Origin: Epiperipatus broadwayi
Taxonomy: Eukaryota; Onychophora; Udeonychophora; Euonychophora; Peripatidae
DNA length: 64,000 nt
Direction of reading: 5' to 3'
Assembly (NCBI GenBank): GCA_028023455.1
Contig: JAQFVV010006472.1
Coordinates: 448,501-512,500, forward strand
Shown: positions 1-13,144 of the stretch, one piece after another
Layout: each line of letters starts with the position of its first letter
How positions within the stretch are numbered: position 1 is the stretch's first letter
Notes under the pieces: generated by a model
Databases searched by the model: none
What the model saw: the letters and a program-made list of their open reading frames with translations, nothing else
Told to the model about the DNA's origin: nothing
Position numbers and translations under genes: made by a program

Positions 1-2324
1 AAACCTAAAAAAAAAAAAATGGCTTTTTTACTTCTTATAAAATTTTACTTTCTATAAAATTTTATAATTTTAGTTTTAACATTATATAATTTTTACATAT
101 CTTTCACTTTATTTTTTTATTCATTTTTATTTAAGTCAACAAATTCTAACTCTATTCTCAAATTTTTGTTTATTCCTATTGTTAATACTTTGCAATGATA
201 ATAATATAATTGATTTATTTTAATAAATAAGTTTCAAATATTTTTTTTATCATCGTGTCTTATTCTTCTAATAGCCCATGTTAAACATTGATATAATTTC
301 TAGAGAAAATTTATCTTTTTCAATTGTCTTTTTTTTTATATATTTAAATAAAGTTTGGTGGAGTGAAAAGTTTAAATATATTTAAATATGTAATGAAATT
401 TGAACTGACCCTATACAATTTCATTTACCAATATAAAATTAATGTACCATCATTCCTAGCAGCATTTTCAATAATTTCTTCATACTTTCATTAACACTAT
501 TTTAAAAAAAAATTATACTTGATATAAAATATCAATACATAAATGAGAATAAATAAGTTTTGAAAAGAAATCTATATGTGTTTAATAATAAAATAGGCAA
601 TTTATATGATTAACTTAAATTTATTTCTATTACTTATAATAATATGTCTGATAATATTTCAGTTGAAGAAGGTTAACAAATTAACTGAAAGTACTTTTGA
701 GTTTTATTATAATTATTTATGAAGTATATTATCACATTTATACTTTATTATTTTTATTACAATTTCATTGCAACAATTAATCAATAACATTTTATTTTAT
801 TTATATATAATATGGCATTTTCCCAATATTATATGCAATTTCTAGTTTTGATCAATAAATCAAACATTGTTAATAAACTTTTAGGCATGATTACTGCATT
901 AGCACTAAAAAAAACAAGAAATGATCTCTTCTATAAAAATTAGACTAAGTTGTTTATTAATGAAGTTTTGTTTATGTCCAGTATGTAAAGATTTTATACT
1001 TAGTTGAAAATTTCCTTGCATTTTTTAATCTCTACCTATATGGATAAATAGTTCCATTTATTAGAAGGTGCTACTAGAAAATAAATGTAGGCGTCTTTCC
1101 TATATCCAAATTGTAGTTTAATATTATTTACTAATATAAAATATATCAAAGAAAGAACTTAAGTTTACTAGCAAAGTCACACTTATACAAAAATGTTAGG
1201 AAGCTATAAAGTATAAAATGAAATTATTCTAATTAATAATAAATCTTGAAGTAAAAAGATAAATTTACCCAGATGTGTTACATTTGGACACCTATTAATT
1301 TCACATATCAATATTTCATATTTTATAATTCAAATAATAATCAATAATAAAAGAAACAAAACAATTTATTATCAAACAAAATAATTTATTTTAAAAAATA
1401 AAATAATGTCATTTTAATAGCTACCAATATTTAAATTCATAAATCAAAATCAATTAATGCATGTATGATCAATAATCTGAGACATTTCCAAAACAAACCA
1501 AGCCATTCTTGATTTCAATACCTACCTAGTAACACAGTAACCAAACACTGAGGGCTATAAGATTAAGCAATGGGTGAAATGACTGTTATATATAAAATTA
1601 ACTCACTACTATAATGTTCTAAGTAATGGCATAAAAAGAACAACTATCCTTATAACTTCATATGTAAAATATTTAAACATTAATTCTTCATATAGTTATA
1701 TACATAAAGATATGACGTTAGCCTATTCTCAAGAAAGTATTTACTATAAAAATAAAGTTATTATAAAATAAAGCCATAGAAAATTTATAACTGGAACTAA
1801 CCAACAATATCAACCTAAACATAAAATATATCAGTTGCCAATACATACAACATTAGTCAAATCCCATATATATAAAAGAAATGTGTATTACCATTTAAAC
1901 ACTCATTATTTAAAATTATAAATATTATTAAATACAGATTATATATTTCATAATCTGTATTGAAATATGAAGTCTATAAAATAAAATAAAAACTATTATT
2001 GATCACATCTGTACTATTTTTAAACATTACATTTAAAACATTTTGAAAATATTATAGCTTTTATAAATAAACATAGTGATCAATACAATATTTAAAAACT
2101 GATTAACTATAAATGATTAATGTCAGCATAAAAGTATTTATATAAAAAACAATTTATTATAAATTAAATTAAATATTTAATAAAGATTTATAAACTGTTT
2201 TATTACTAACTCATTTACCAGTAAATAAACTTAAATTTCTTTCTGAAAATTTATAGATATAGCATTTCTTTCTTCACTATCATGCTTTATTTAAAATATA
2301 AAAGATTGTAAACAGTAGACAAAC
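1..2324. other. AT-rich DNA without recognisable gene
   Basis: Very AT-rich sequence with stops in all frames. A short inverted repeat (about 10-bp arms) lies near 1937-1962. A 29-base block near 1530-1560 has splice-like borders on the minus strand but no convincing reading frame. No repeat family was recognised. Confidence 0.6.
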
Positions 2325-2427
2325 CTAAATAAGTTGTAGAAAACTCATCATTTTGCTGCAGTTGATGGTTATGAAGTAATCCTATTACATCTCCATTAAG
2401 TTTCAATAAGTCAGCAAGTTTTAAAAG
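2325..2427 (-). CDS. Weak candidate exon of an unknown host gene
   Basis: On the minus strand an open frame runs from about 2470 down past 2325. Its middle part looks protein-like and is less AT-rich than its surroundings; it includes the residues LLKLADLLKLNGDVIGLLHN. It meets a plausible splice donor (AG/GTTTGT) at 2325/2324. Against it: no AG acceptor precedes the block in frame, the whole open stretch is only about 60 codons, and the frame simply continues past the donor to a stop. The protein was not recognised. It may be a real exon, an old pseudogene piece, or chance. Confidence 0.2.
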
Positions 2428-2429
2428 TA

Positions 2430-5400
2430 TAATATAAATTATTAGTTCAATAGCATTTATTATTGTTATTTAGTTCTTTTCAAAATAATTTTACTATTTC
2501 ATATAGTCATTCCTAACTTATTAATAATGTGAATAACTTTAATTAATAGCATAGCAGTTAACCTAGACTGCTTACTAATCATTAATTTAATGTCAAATAA
2601 AATGTATGTACTGATGTATTGTTATTATAGAATAACTTATACAAACTTATGATTACTTATATTCTTCAAAAACATGATTTAGTTTTATCCCTTTACTTGT
2701 AAAAATATGCATCATAATTAAGTCTTTTAAAACTTAATAATTAAATAACATTTTTATCAACGCACTTTAATTATCATTTATTCATTTGCAATAAATAACA
2801 ATCAATTCCAAATATAAAAAGTTTTATAATTCTTTACTGACAAACTATATTCTTGTTCTCTTTGCATTTATTTCTATCTTTACTTAAAATAATAGAATCT
2901 ATTTTATTTTCTTCAATAACAATTCTGCACTTCAAACTTATTCATTATTTCATATTTTAAATACCATCCTTCATGATGCAATCTGAGAAATTTTGATAGT
3001 AAATAAACAGGTAAGTATATGGAATAAACTAGAGTTTTAATTCAATAATACCTCGATCAAATAATCATCATGTCAATAGTGTATAATACATGAGATATGA
3101 CTTCTTTCTCTAATAATCTCTACTACTAAATATAATGTCCAGGCTATTTATTCAGCTTTATGGAACATTCAACTTCAACACACATAAATACTGCCATGAA
3201 CATATACAAGCTATAGGGCTAAGTTATCTATATTTGCATAATCATTATTATTAACTACCCTTATTCCAATATAAATAAATCCTACATAAAATATTACCTC
3301 GGTTTCATTTAACTTACTACCAAACTATTATCATTAGAGATCTATCACTCTACATCACTAAATTCTTCCCACATTTTTTTTAACAATAAATAAATTCACA
3401 TATAAATAACAATCCAACTGATCAATAAGAAAAGATCACTTCATTCTTTAATAACTCTTAAACTCAAAATATAAACAATCAGTATCGATTTACCACTTTA
3501 CTACCTTACTTAAAATAAACACTAAATTCAATTATAATAGAATCATATACTTATATTTCCCTTATATTAAAATATATTTATAATATAAATAAAAGTATGC
3601 ATATTTTTTAACATAAATAAATAAATTATAAACTATGTGTATGCATCGTGTTTTTCATACATGTTTCATACATCCACTCTAAAAATACAATAATAAAATG
3701 CCTTATAAAATTATCAATATTCTTACAATTGTTACGATTAATAATACATCTTCATTGGTGAGTACTCAATGGATATTCTGGATCACGAACTAAATAAAAC
3801 ATTATTTAATTCTCATTTATTCCACATTATCATACTTTAAAAATATTAAGTTTTATTTTTTAAAAAAAAATTATTAAAGATTTTTTTACAATAATAATTT
3901 CATCACTAGGTTAATAAATAATTTAATGACATATGTTCCTGCCCTATTTCTATTTTATAAGCATTATTATGTAAGTTAGTAAAAAATAAATTTAAGACAA
4001 TATTTATGAAATAAACTTCATCAAAGTTCATTATAGAGAATGTCCTTTTTCGCCTGGTACAGCATTCATTGACAAAACATCTTCCTTTGACACCAAAAAC
4101 CATGCATGCTCCAATGGTTCCACTTTAACAACATGTAAGACAATTCTTTTTTTAAAAATAAAGCAAAGGTAAGTCAACTTGTAAAATATCCCAATTGCAT
4201 TATAAATAATTCATGGTTCTTCTTATTTCCAACAGTAATTGTTAAATATATTCTTTAATATTTTATGATGACGTAAATTTCCAAAGTTTTAATGCTTTTA
4301 CTCAGATTTCACATCGGTCTGTGTTCCTTGATACAACAACGAAACTAGTGTTCCATGGCATTTATCATGTAGTTTTAAATATTTCCATAAATAATTTTCA
4401 AAAAATATTTTGTATGTCCAGCATACAATAACTAACTTATTTTAAATATTTTTCCAATATAATAGAAATTATTTTGCTAATAATCTTAATTTTTTATATC
4501 TTTTTAAAAATCATATTTTTTAAAATTAATTCTCAATATTTCTTCATAAAGAAATATTTTAACATCTTAAATAATTCTTTTTGTCACATCAAAAGTTTTT
4601 TTTAAAAAATTCATTATCCTATCTTAAAAACAACTTTCCGAATCAAATATTTTATACTTTTTTTATTCTCCATTTCTGGCAAACTTTTTCTTTTTTAAAT
4701 CTCCGTAATGTCCAACTTATTAATCTCCATAGAAAAGTAAAATCATTTATTACAACAGGCAAAATTATGTGCACAATAGAAAAATAACAACTCAACATTT
4801 TTATCCATAACTTTAAATTCAATGATGATTGATTCATTTTTAGTTTGATGTTAAATTAGGTTTGATAAATTAGCAGGTAAGGAATTACTTAATTTTTGCC
4901 TCGCATCTTCATATTGTATGATCTTTTAATAATAAATTACTACACTTTCTTTACAAATCTTAAAAATAAATAAAATTGAATATCACTAGGACTTCTAATC
5001 TTAAAACTGTAAATTACTACAAATTAAGTTGTCTTTTTACAGCTTACTCCATTGATAGAATTTGGAGTCCTAGTATCATAATAGTAGTGGTAGTAGCAGT
5101 AATTGTAATAATAGTCTGCCAAACTCATGGACCTCTTTTATACTTAAATGATTTACTTCCCTGATTGGTCAATTTAAACAATGCTTACTTCTTACTACCC
5201 TGGGAAAACAATGCTAGGTTAAAATTAAAATAAATAATAATTTACTAAATATTTATTATTTATTATATTATTTAATTCTTAGTTAATTTTCATATTATAT
5301 TTACACCTACCAAGCACTTTAAAATAACTTTTAAAATCAGATTATAATATTTATTATTACTTTTAACCTTCTTTTAAACATATTTATTTTAAAACAAAAC

Positions 5401-7880
5401 AAAAATCTACTTTTACTTATTACATTCATTTTTAAAAACCCAACTTAATATTTATAACAGCTAATATTATTTTTATTCTAGGATAAACAAATATACTATT
5501 TTTAAATCTTATATTAGAATTCTAAATAGTTTTGCAACTTTACTAGAAAAACTCCGCAAGCGCCACGTGATTTACAAAAATACATGAAATGCTTCTAACT
5601 TAACCAAAAATAAAATAAATGATTTAATTTACAAAATATCACATATAATAATATTATAGCAAAATTTAGAATAATTATTTTAATATTATAAAATCTAATA
5701 TGCACTTGTCTCCCATATTATCACTTTAAATTAAATGATTTTTTAAGTAGAATTATTAAATATAATTATTATTATTAAATAATCTATTTATTCAACTTTA
5801 AGTTATTACTTTTAAAATTTCCTTTAATCATTTATTTACAAGACTTATTAATGCAGTATTTATTATGGCCAGTTTTCCCAACCATACAATATTATAATTA
5901 TCTTTAGTTAACTGTTTTATAAAATATAAACACAAGATTATACAGTAAATATTTTTATTTGCCCTAACTAGATTTTCAAAAGATCTTCAACACATTACAT
6001 ACATCATTCCCTTACTTAGCTTTGAAATTTAAAATTTTCTAATAAATTGATCTAAATAATTCATCCTAACCTAAACAAAAGGGTACAATATATATATATG
6101 CACCGACCCATATAAATCTTCTTACATTGAATAGAGACCATAAGTAGTCCTCAAAAGAACTAAGCTTTATTCAAAACGCATTTATGATCAGCTTTTCTTA
6201 CAATAGTGTCCAAGCACTCTAAAGTTAAATTTAACATAATAAAACAAAATAATAAAAAAATTAATAGCAAAATAATATTGTTGAATAATTTAATCTGAAT
6301 AAATTACCATTTGACTATCATGTGTGTTTTTTACAGCTTTATAAATGTAACTGTCAGTTGTTGTGAAAAATACCTAAGAAAAACAAAAACTAGCATAGGT
6401 ATTGTCAAATAAAATTTTTTTTTTTTTTCAAACTCTAATGAGTATGTTTAATGTGTTTACTATTTTCTTATAACAAATAGACGTAGATTTATAAATTTAC
6501 ACGCACAAAATATAATGTAAATGTTTATTAAATCTATATTTTCATCAATATTTATATATAAAACCTTTTTTTTTTAAAAATAAAAATGAAGAAAACAAAT
6601 AAACATATTTTTATTTATATAAGTTAAAATCATAATTAAAAATATAATATTTTTGATTTTGTTATTTACTTTAATCTTTTCTTTTTGGTAATGCTATATT
6701 TTCTTGTATAGTAAACAAACACATGCGTTTTAAAAACAATAATCATACTACCTGTTTATTTGTTTAATTCTGCTTTTACATTCACAATAATTGTCTTTCA
6801 AATTATAATTACAGGGAAATAATATTTATTCTATACCAAATTATTATGATTTACTCATATATTTTATATAAATACATACAAAACTAATATTAATTTACAC
6901 TTCAAAATCGTTGAGATTCTTCCGAAAATCACATGATCTGTACTGTAATTTATAGATAGATGTATTTAAATCCAGGTATATTCCAACTTAACACTGTTCC
7001 AAAAATTTATCCCTTTTGGCAATATTTTTAATTTTAAACAAAATATTTCAACATTAAAAGTTTTTATAGTGTCAATAATGCTTTATTTATATAACAGAAA
7101 CAATAGTTGTCAAAATTTTCATATATTCTGTGAATTGCATCATAACATTTAAATTAATATTTAACATAATGAGATGATTTTTTTTATCTAATGTTATTAT
7201 TTAGATTCTCAAAAGACAATGTTTTTTAAACAAAATTTAAAACTTAGCCCATCATATCCACAATTAAAAGTTGAAATAAAATTGACGTGCGATAGCACAT
7301 AAACTTTTATGGGGTTCAATTATCAAGTCAAAGATTAAGAGAGAGCATCCAAACTAAGATCAAACGTAAATAGTTTTTTTTTTTCTGATGATGTTATATT
7401 TATATCATTACCCTAGATATTTTTTCTATGGCATTTCATTTTGTCAACTCTAATGTAGCTCAATTCTATGGTCTTTGCTATTAAGAATCAAATTTATTCA
7501 TATATCCACTCAATAAAAGTTATTATAACTATATAATTGTTCCATGACATTAAAATAATTTTAAAACTTTATGAAAAAAAAATATTACAATATGTTTTAA
7601 GATAATATAAAAAGTATATAAATTTATAAATTAAAAAAGCATAAAATACATTTTAAAAGCATCTACATTTTTATTTAAAAAAGGAATGTCTGTATTTTAT
7701 ATTTTTATTTAAGTACAGAAATTATTTTTTTATTTAGCTATTTCATATATTATAATTAATATTTTTAAATATCCATTTTAAATAATTAAATATTTTAGAA
7801 CAATTTTTTAATGGCTATGATTCAATATTATCTAATATTAACACACGCACATATATATATAGTTTTCACGGTTGTATGGT
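2430..7880. other. AT-rich DNA without recognisable gene
   Basis: No reading frame here looks like protein; frames of 60-70 codons at 3.9-5.2 kb are what AT-rich DNA gives by chance. A good CAG/GTAAGT donor at about 3011 has no coding sequence before it. At 6087 a sequence ending AAAGGGTACA abuts an (AT)n run, a junction type that recurs in this window. Confidence 0.55.
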
Positions 7881-7886
7881 GTAGAT

Positions 7887-8074
7887 AAATGATTTTTTGA
7901 GTAAAACCATGTGTTATTTTTTATTATATACCAATATTTCAATGAGCTAGCATCCACCATTGTCAATATAAACTCTTTTTTCAAGAATTTACCTTGACAA
8001 TGGCGGATGCTAGTTCATTGAAATATCGGTATATAATAGAAAATAACACACGGTTTTATCCAAAAAATCATTTA
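7887..8074. repeat. Foldback (palindromic) element, arms about 80 bp
   Basis: Bases 7887-7966 and 7994-8074 are near-perfect reverse complements around a loop of about 27 bases. The right arm holds CTTGA, a CAATG/CATTG stem-loop, then AAAT, and further on TCGGTATAT and AACACACGG. A similar series (GAAATGTCAGTGTAT, then AACACGG) stands in the palindrome at 18.5-18.7 kb, so the two are probably related. The arms differ by a few substitutions, so this copy is older than the 18.6-kb one. It could be a snapback MITE or an inverted duplication of a PLE terminus. Confidence 0.85.
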
Positions 8075-8372
8075 TTATATGTGTGTGTACATATACTCTA
8101 AATACTCTAAATAATAATTTAATAGTTGTTTGTTTATACTTATATATTAACATATTACTTCGAATATAAGATACATTTTTTTCCAAATTGTGGATCCTTA
8201 AAAGAGAGTTTGCTTCCTAAATTTAAAACACATGTGTTTAACATCTTATTTCTGTGGATCTTTGCTTTATGCTATACATGCACATAGTATTGCAATTTAT
8301 TCCTATGTAGAATAGAATGTTAAATCTTTTTAATCAATATTTTTGTCTTTAACTCTCTTTCAAACTGCTACT

Positions 8373-9180
8373 TTTAACATTATTTTGCCAATTTTAACAG
8401 TATTTTAGCAAGAAAAGTTTACCAAATAAAATATTTTTACAACTAGCAAATCAATATATAACAATGAGATAATAGCATGCCTTTCAATGCACTGATCATT
8501 TGATTGTTGTTTTCTACACAAGAGAACACCTTTCAAAATTTTGACAATTCCAATGTTTTGGTTTTGGTTTTTAAAGTAAAAATGAATGTTTTAGGATTTT
8601 TTTGTTATTTTGCTGTTGTTAACAATTCAGATATTTTCATTTTTAAAAAACAAATGTTTTAAAATCTTTTAACATTATTTTGCCAAATTTATCATTATTT
8701 TATCAAGAAAACCATATTACATACCCTTTAGAGTAGTTTTACAACTAACAAATCAATAACAATGAGATAAGACCCTGCCTTTTAAGGCACTGATTGTTTT
8801 ATTATTGTTTTCTACATAAGAGAGTGCTTGTCAAAAGTTTGACAATTTTGATGTTTTCATTTTTATTTTTAAAATGAAAATGAATATTTTAAAATCTTTT
8901 AACATTATTTTGCTGGTTTTACCAGTATTTTATCAAGAATACTTTACCAAATAACTTTTAGAATAGTTTTACAAATAACAAATCAATACAACAATCAAAT
9001 AAGAGTCAGCCTTCCAAGGTGCTGATTGGTTGATTCTTATTCTCTACACAAGAGAGTATCTATCAAAATTTTGACAGTTACAATAGCTTCCTTTTGATTT
9101 TTAAGGTGTAAACATGTTTTAGAATCTTTTAACATTATTTTGCTGATGTTGACAATTCAAATGTTTTTATTTTAAATTTC
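8373..9180 (+). repeat. Tandem repeat, about 230-bp unit, just over three copies
   Basis: Units begin with TTTTAACATTATTTTGC at about 8373, 8667, 8897 and 9127, so the last two spacings are 230 bases. The first is about 293, because it carries an extra partial unit start near 8605-8660. Each unit also contains a TTTTACAACTA-like block, ACAATGAGATAA or a variant, a short GC-richer patch around CACTGAT, and CAAAATTTTGACA. Copies differ at many positions. No reading frame is conserved between them. Confidence 0.85.
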
Positions 9181-9491
9181 AAATTGAAAACAAATATTTT
9201 AGAATAGTTGACATATTTTTAATTTTTTTCAAAAAATATTTGTAAAAATATAAATTATTTTATTAAACAATTCAGATTTTAATAGAAAAATGTATTTTAC
9301 ATAAAAACAAATTGACAAAGATTATTATAAGATTTGACTACAATCTAAATGGCCTGATTACCTGAGGAATAATGAAGATGAGAATTCAAGTTCTGAAAGT
9401 GAAAATGTAGAAAGTTAAAGTACTGTATTTCTGAAAAAGATTCACAATAAATCAAGTGAGTTTATTACATTTATATTAGTTTCCTATTTAA

Positions 9492-9496
<5 letters not shown>

Positions 9497-9541
<45 letters not shown>

Positions 9542-9572
9542 TTATATATTATATATATATATATATATTATA
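9497..9572. repeat. (TA)n microsatellite interrupted by a T run
   Basis: An alternating TA tract is broken by about ten T near 9532-9543. No element boundary was recognised on either side. Confidence 0.9.
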
Positions 9573-9623
9573 TTTGCCATTACAATTTGGTCACTAGCCA
9601 AATTTATAGTAATGTGCATGTAG

Positions 9624-9780
9624 AAAAGTCAAACAAAATCATCATCACAATTTTTATATAATCATAAATGAAGCTGTAGGGCATCCAAGTTTAAACCCTA
9701 CAAGTCCAGTTCTAAAAGCTTTAAACAGAGAAAGAATGGGTCAACAATTACATGCTTTACTTGTTTTGTTTGATAGAAAG
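9624..9780 (+). CDS. Candidate internal exon of an unknown host gene
   Basis: A plus-strand frame is open from 9613 to 9780 and ends exactly at AAG/GTAATA, a fair splice donor. A possible acceptor AG lies at 9622-9623, though the upstream tract is not pyrimidine-rich. The peptide looks like real protein and includes the residues NPTSPVLKALNRERMGQQLH followed by a hydrophobic ALLVLFDRK end. A second short open block at about 9340-9412 (with WPDYLRNNEDENSSSESE) may be a preceding exon, but good splice sites around it are not visible. I do not recognise the protein. It could be an exon of a gene whose other exons lie outside the window, or a pseudogene fragment. Confidence 0.3.
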
Positions 9781-9789
9781 GTAATACAC

Positions 9790-12270
9790 ACATTTAAACT
9801 ATTTAATATTTAAATTTTCTGTTAAAAAGCAAAGTTATAATCATACATATAGGCAATGTTGTAAATTATTTATTTTTTTATATTTCAAATATTCAACATT
9901 TTAACTTTCTTTAAAACTAAGCTATCTTGATCAATCTAACATTTTATTCTATACTTCTATTTTTTTTTAATTATAAGTGGATTTAAAAGTTACAGATTTA
10001 ATTAAATAATTGGGTTATAATTACTAAGCTAGCAATTATATTATTTAAGGTTAGTTTATGAATGATTTGAAAGAATGAAGGATGTGTGTACATTACATAC
10101 AAAATTTTACATTTCCTAAATATTGAAAGAAAAGGAAGTATTAAATCTGTTAAATTATTTTTTTGTACAATTTTTTTTAAAAGAGGAAATCTGTTTAATC
10201 AGATATCGATCTTTGTAGTAATTTTTTTTGAAATGATTGTTTCACTTTGAAGCTTATAATGGGTCAGAACTATAATTTTTGAAATTTCTTATCTAGATCT
10301 AAAGAAGGAAGCTCAAAGATTTGTGTTACTGATTTAAAAGAAAAAAAAAAAGAAGGAAATAAGAATGAGTCTATTTTTTTAAAACAAAGTGTTGAAAAGG
10401 ATTAAACTTTAGTTGAAAAATACTTTGTTGAAAATAAATTAGAGATCTAATTAAAACCAATTTTGCCAAAAATACAAGTGTCTATCTCTGATTGTTAAGG
10501 TAGCTAAAAATTGATATAAAAGCTCTTGTTATTATTAAGATTATTGTGTTTTCAGATTATTAAACTATTAAATTTGATGTTGAAAATATAAGAAATGGGG
10601 TAGAAAAATTATATGTATATCCATTTGACCATCTGGAAATCACATAGAAAGAAAAGATGTTCTAAAATAATATTCTACACCTTTCAACACCAGATAAATA
10701 AGATTTTTTAATAGAAGAAAACACACCTATTCAAAGAAGATGAATTAATCTACTGATAAATATTAATCATCAGTCCAATTAATTTTCCAACAACTATTTT
10801 AAACTCAAGAAAATTTATAATTAAAACAACTTATTTTCCATACAGGAAGAAGAAAAATTAATATAATTTTCCAAATTTCCACTAAACAAATAACCTCAAT
10901 AGAGTATATCATTAAATAGTTATACACCTCAAGAAAGAGATTTAATAGAGTGAGAAATATAGAAGTTTGAACCCTTGAAATTACAAACAAAAATCTAATA
11001 TGACTTTTATATCTATTTTTTTGTATCTCTTATAACATTTTAGCAATAAAGTGATTATTTTATTTAAAGAACTTTTAAAGACTATTCGATCATTAAAAAC
11101 AAGAATTCTTATAATAATAACTTTAGTCATAAATGACTTATGTATGAAAATTATTTTTTATTATTAGTATAAAAAAATATAAAAAAAATTTTTGTATTTT
11201 TTATTTAATATATATTATTATTTTTTTTTTAATATATTTTATTATGGATAAAACACGCACATACATAATAATATTTTTATATATAATTGGGAGTGATGTG
11301 AAATAATGAGTAGTATTGGAATATTAAATTATTTTTTTAAGTTAGTATAGTTTCAGCGCTTGGAAGAGAGGGGGAGAAAATAATTTAAAACTTTTTCTAA
11401 AACTTGCTCTTTCAATTCTACTAACATTTTTTTTACATTCTATTTACATGTTGGATTTTTAAAAGTATGTGTGCTAATGAGCAGATAATATATATTTTTT
11501 TTCTTAAAATACTTTTCTCATGGAGTGAAAATCATGGTTAATGTGACGTCCAACTTAATACAAATACATTTGAAGGGAAAGGGGGAAGAACTTAAAATTA
11601 ATCTGAGGATTGTTATATAATCAATTATTATCATTATTATTATTCATGTCAATTTTCATATTATCTAGAAATTTTTCTGTATATGTTAGAACTGTAGTAA
11701 TAAATATTAGTTTGTTTTATTAAACGAGGCGTATATATTTCATTAATTGTAGTCTTTGTTAAGTGTGATTATTCATCATCATCAATGGTTGAATATTAGT
11801 TATTGAAGATATAAGTAAATATGCTAAAATTAAGCAATAATTATGAATTTCTTTATAAAATTTAGTTTTATGTTTAGGCTTAGTCCTAGAGCTGTAGTTG
11901 AAACCCTTGTCATTATCGTTATTATTATCATCATCATCATCATCATCAACATTTTAATTAATGAGCTGTTTAACTGTTTAAAGGCCATAAATAAATATTG
12001 ATTTTATAATATTTAGTGATTTCTTAGTATTATTATAACCACATCCCATCATCTATTTCATGCAAGGATGAGTGAATTGCCATCCTAAATTAGTTATATA
12101 TAATCTGAGCTAGTAAACTTACAAAACTATTGAAACACATTTGTTATGCTAAGATCTGAGAAATGATTTATGTCTAATATACTCCACTTTGGTTTAAAGA
12201 TGTTTTACTTTTACCTAAATATTAGTGCTTATAGTGATATGGCTCAAAAAAAAGCAAAATCTTCCATTTT
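9790..12270. other. AT-rich DNA without recognisable gene
   Basis: No protein-like frame was found. A 61-codon minus-strand frame at 10.8-11.0 kb is hydrophobic and AT-driven, so it is probably chance. An (ATC)n microsatellite lies at about 11925-11947. Confidence 0.55.
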
Positions 12271-12274
12271 ATTA

Positions 12275-12395
12275 TAAATAAAGTACCAAGAAGGGATTCA
12301 AACCCGGTACATGTGAAAGGTTATCAGATATAACCGTGTCTAGATTCAGATAATCTAGTGGCGCCCTGCTAGACCATATTCACTTAATATTTGTT
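12275..12395 (-). mobile_element. tRNA-derived SINE head (tRNA-Leu/Ser-like)
   Basis: Read on the minus strand, the block contains a box-B-like GGGTTTGAATCCC (12293-12305). A box-A-like region lies about 60 bases upstream (TAGCAGGGCGCC, 12360-12371). Between them is a clear anticodon-type hairpin, CTAGATT-loop-AATCTAG. The spacing leaves room for a long variable arm, as in tRNA-Leu and tRNA-Ser, so the block resembles a class II tRNA. Acceptor-stem pairing is not convincing, so it is read as a SINE head rather than a working tRNA gene. RNA polymerase III internal promoters are the known property of such elements. Confidence 0.5.
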
Positions 12396-12618
12396 TAAAC
12401 ATGCACTTAACATCAAACCAAGAAATGAAAGTGGATAAGATTACTATCTGTATACCTGAGCTATATTTTATTGAATTACTAGTGTACTCACTTCACGTGA
12501 TTTCCATATACCTGAGTTATAATACATTGCTATAATACTGGTTATTAATAATTTGATCAACCTTTAATCTTGATATTTGGACTCCTTTAAATATTTCTTT
12601 GAGGAACCTTATTTATGT

Positions 12619-12622
12619 TACA

Positions 12623-12653
<31 letters not shown>

Positions 12654-12674
12654 AATGTTTGTGTGTGTGTGTGT
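12619..12674. repeat. (AT)n-(GT)n microsatellite after an ACA junction
   Basis: The sequence GGAACCTTATTTATGTTACA ends at 12622 and passes into (AT)n and then (GT)n. A similar end (CAACCTTATTTTAACA) precedes an (AT)n tract at 55127, so this may be the tail of a dispersed element. Confidence 0.7.
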
Positions 12675-13144
12675 TTTAAAATTGAGCGATAACTTTTTTT
12701 CAATTTTACAGGTTTAAAATCCTACTGCATCTTATATTCCAGTGCAACTTATATTCAAAGTAATACAGTAATTTTCAAATGTATGTAGTAAATAAAATAT
12801 CAGCAAATGTATTTATTAATACATAATTTATTTATAGTAATACCATTATATAAAATCATTTAGATATTCTTGATAATATATCCCTAACATTATATATTAA
12901 TTGTTAACTTTATTATATGATCCTAAAAATAAAATATTAATTTTAAAGTTTTGCTGCAATTTTGATACATTAATCTTGTTAGAAAATATATAAACTGTTT
13001 TATATTATGATCTGTTGTCAAAACTACCATATGATAATAAGGTAAATGGTTTGATTATTTTAAACTAATTTAGAATTAAATGAAATAAGCTAATAATTTT
13101 TATATATAAAATGCCAAGTTTAAATTCAGATTATAAAAATACAA

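Noticed and set aside
2325-2427. Idea that the frame is the C-terminal part of cysteinyl-tRNA synthetase, or follows an AT-AC intron
   Set aside because: The likeness rests on a few hydrophobic residues, and no convincing minor-spliceosome branch site is visible.
3000-3020. Strong CAG/GTAAGT splice donor on the plus strand
   Set aside because: All three frames before it contain stops within a few codons and nothing protein-like precedes it.
3906-5164. Several frames of 60-70 codons on both strands
   Set aside because: Low-complexity, AT-driven residues (F, I, L, N, K), overlapping on opposite strands, and no motif: chance frames.
8373-9180. CRISPR-like array
   Set aside because: The units are 230 bases, diverged throughout, without short identical repeats and spacers, and the genome is eukaryotic.
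10805-10990. Hydrophobic 61-codon frame on the minus strand
   Set aside because: Looks like a membrane peptide only because AT-rich codons give I, L and F; no start context or homologous copy in the window.
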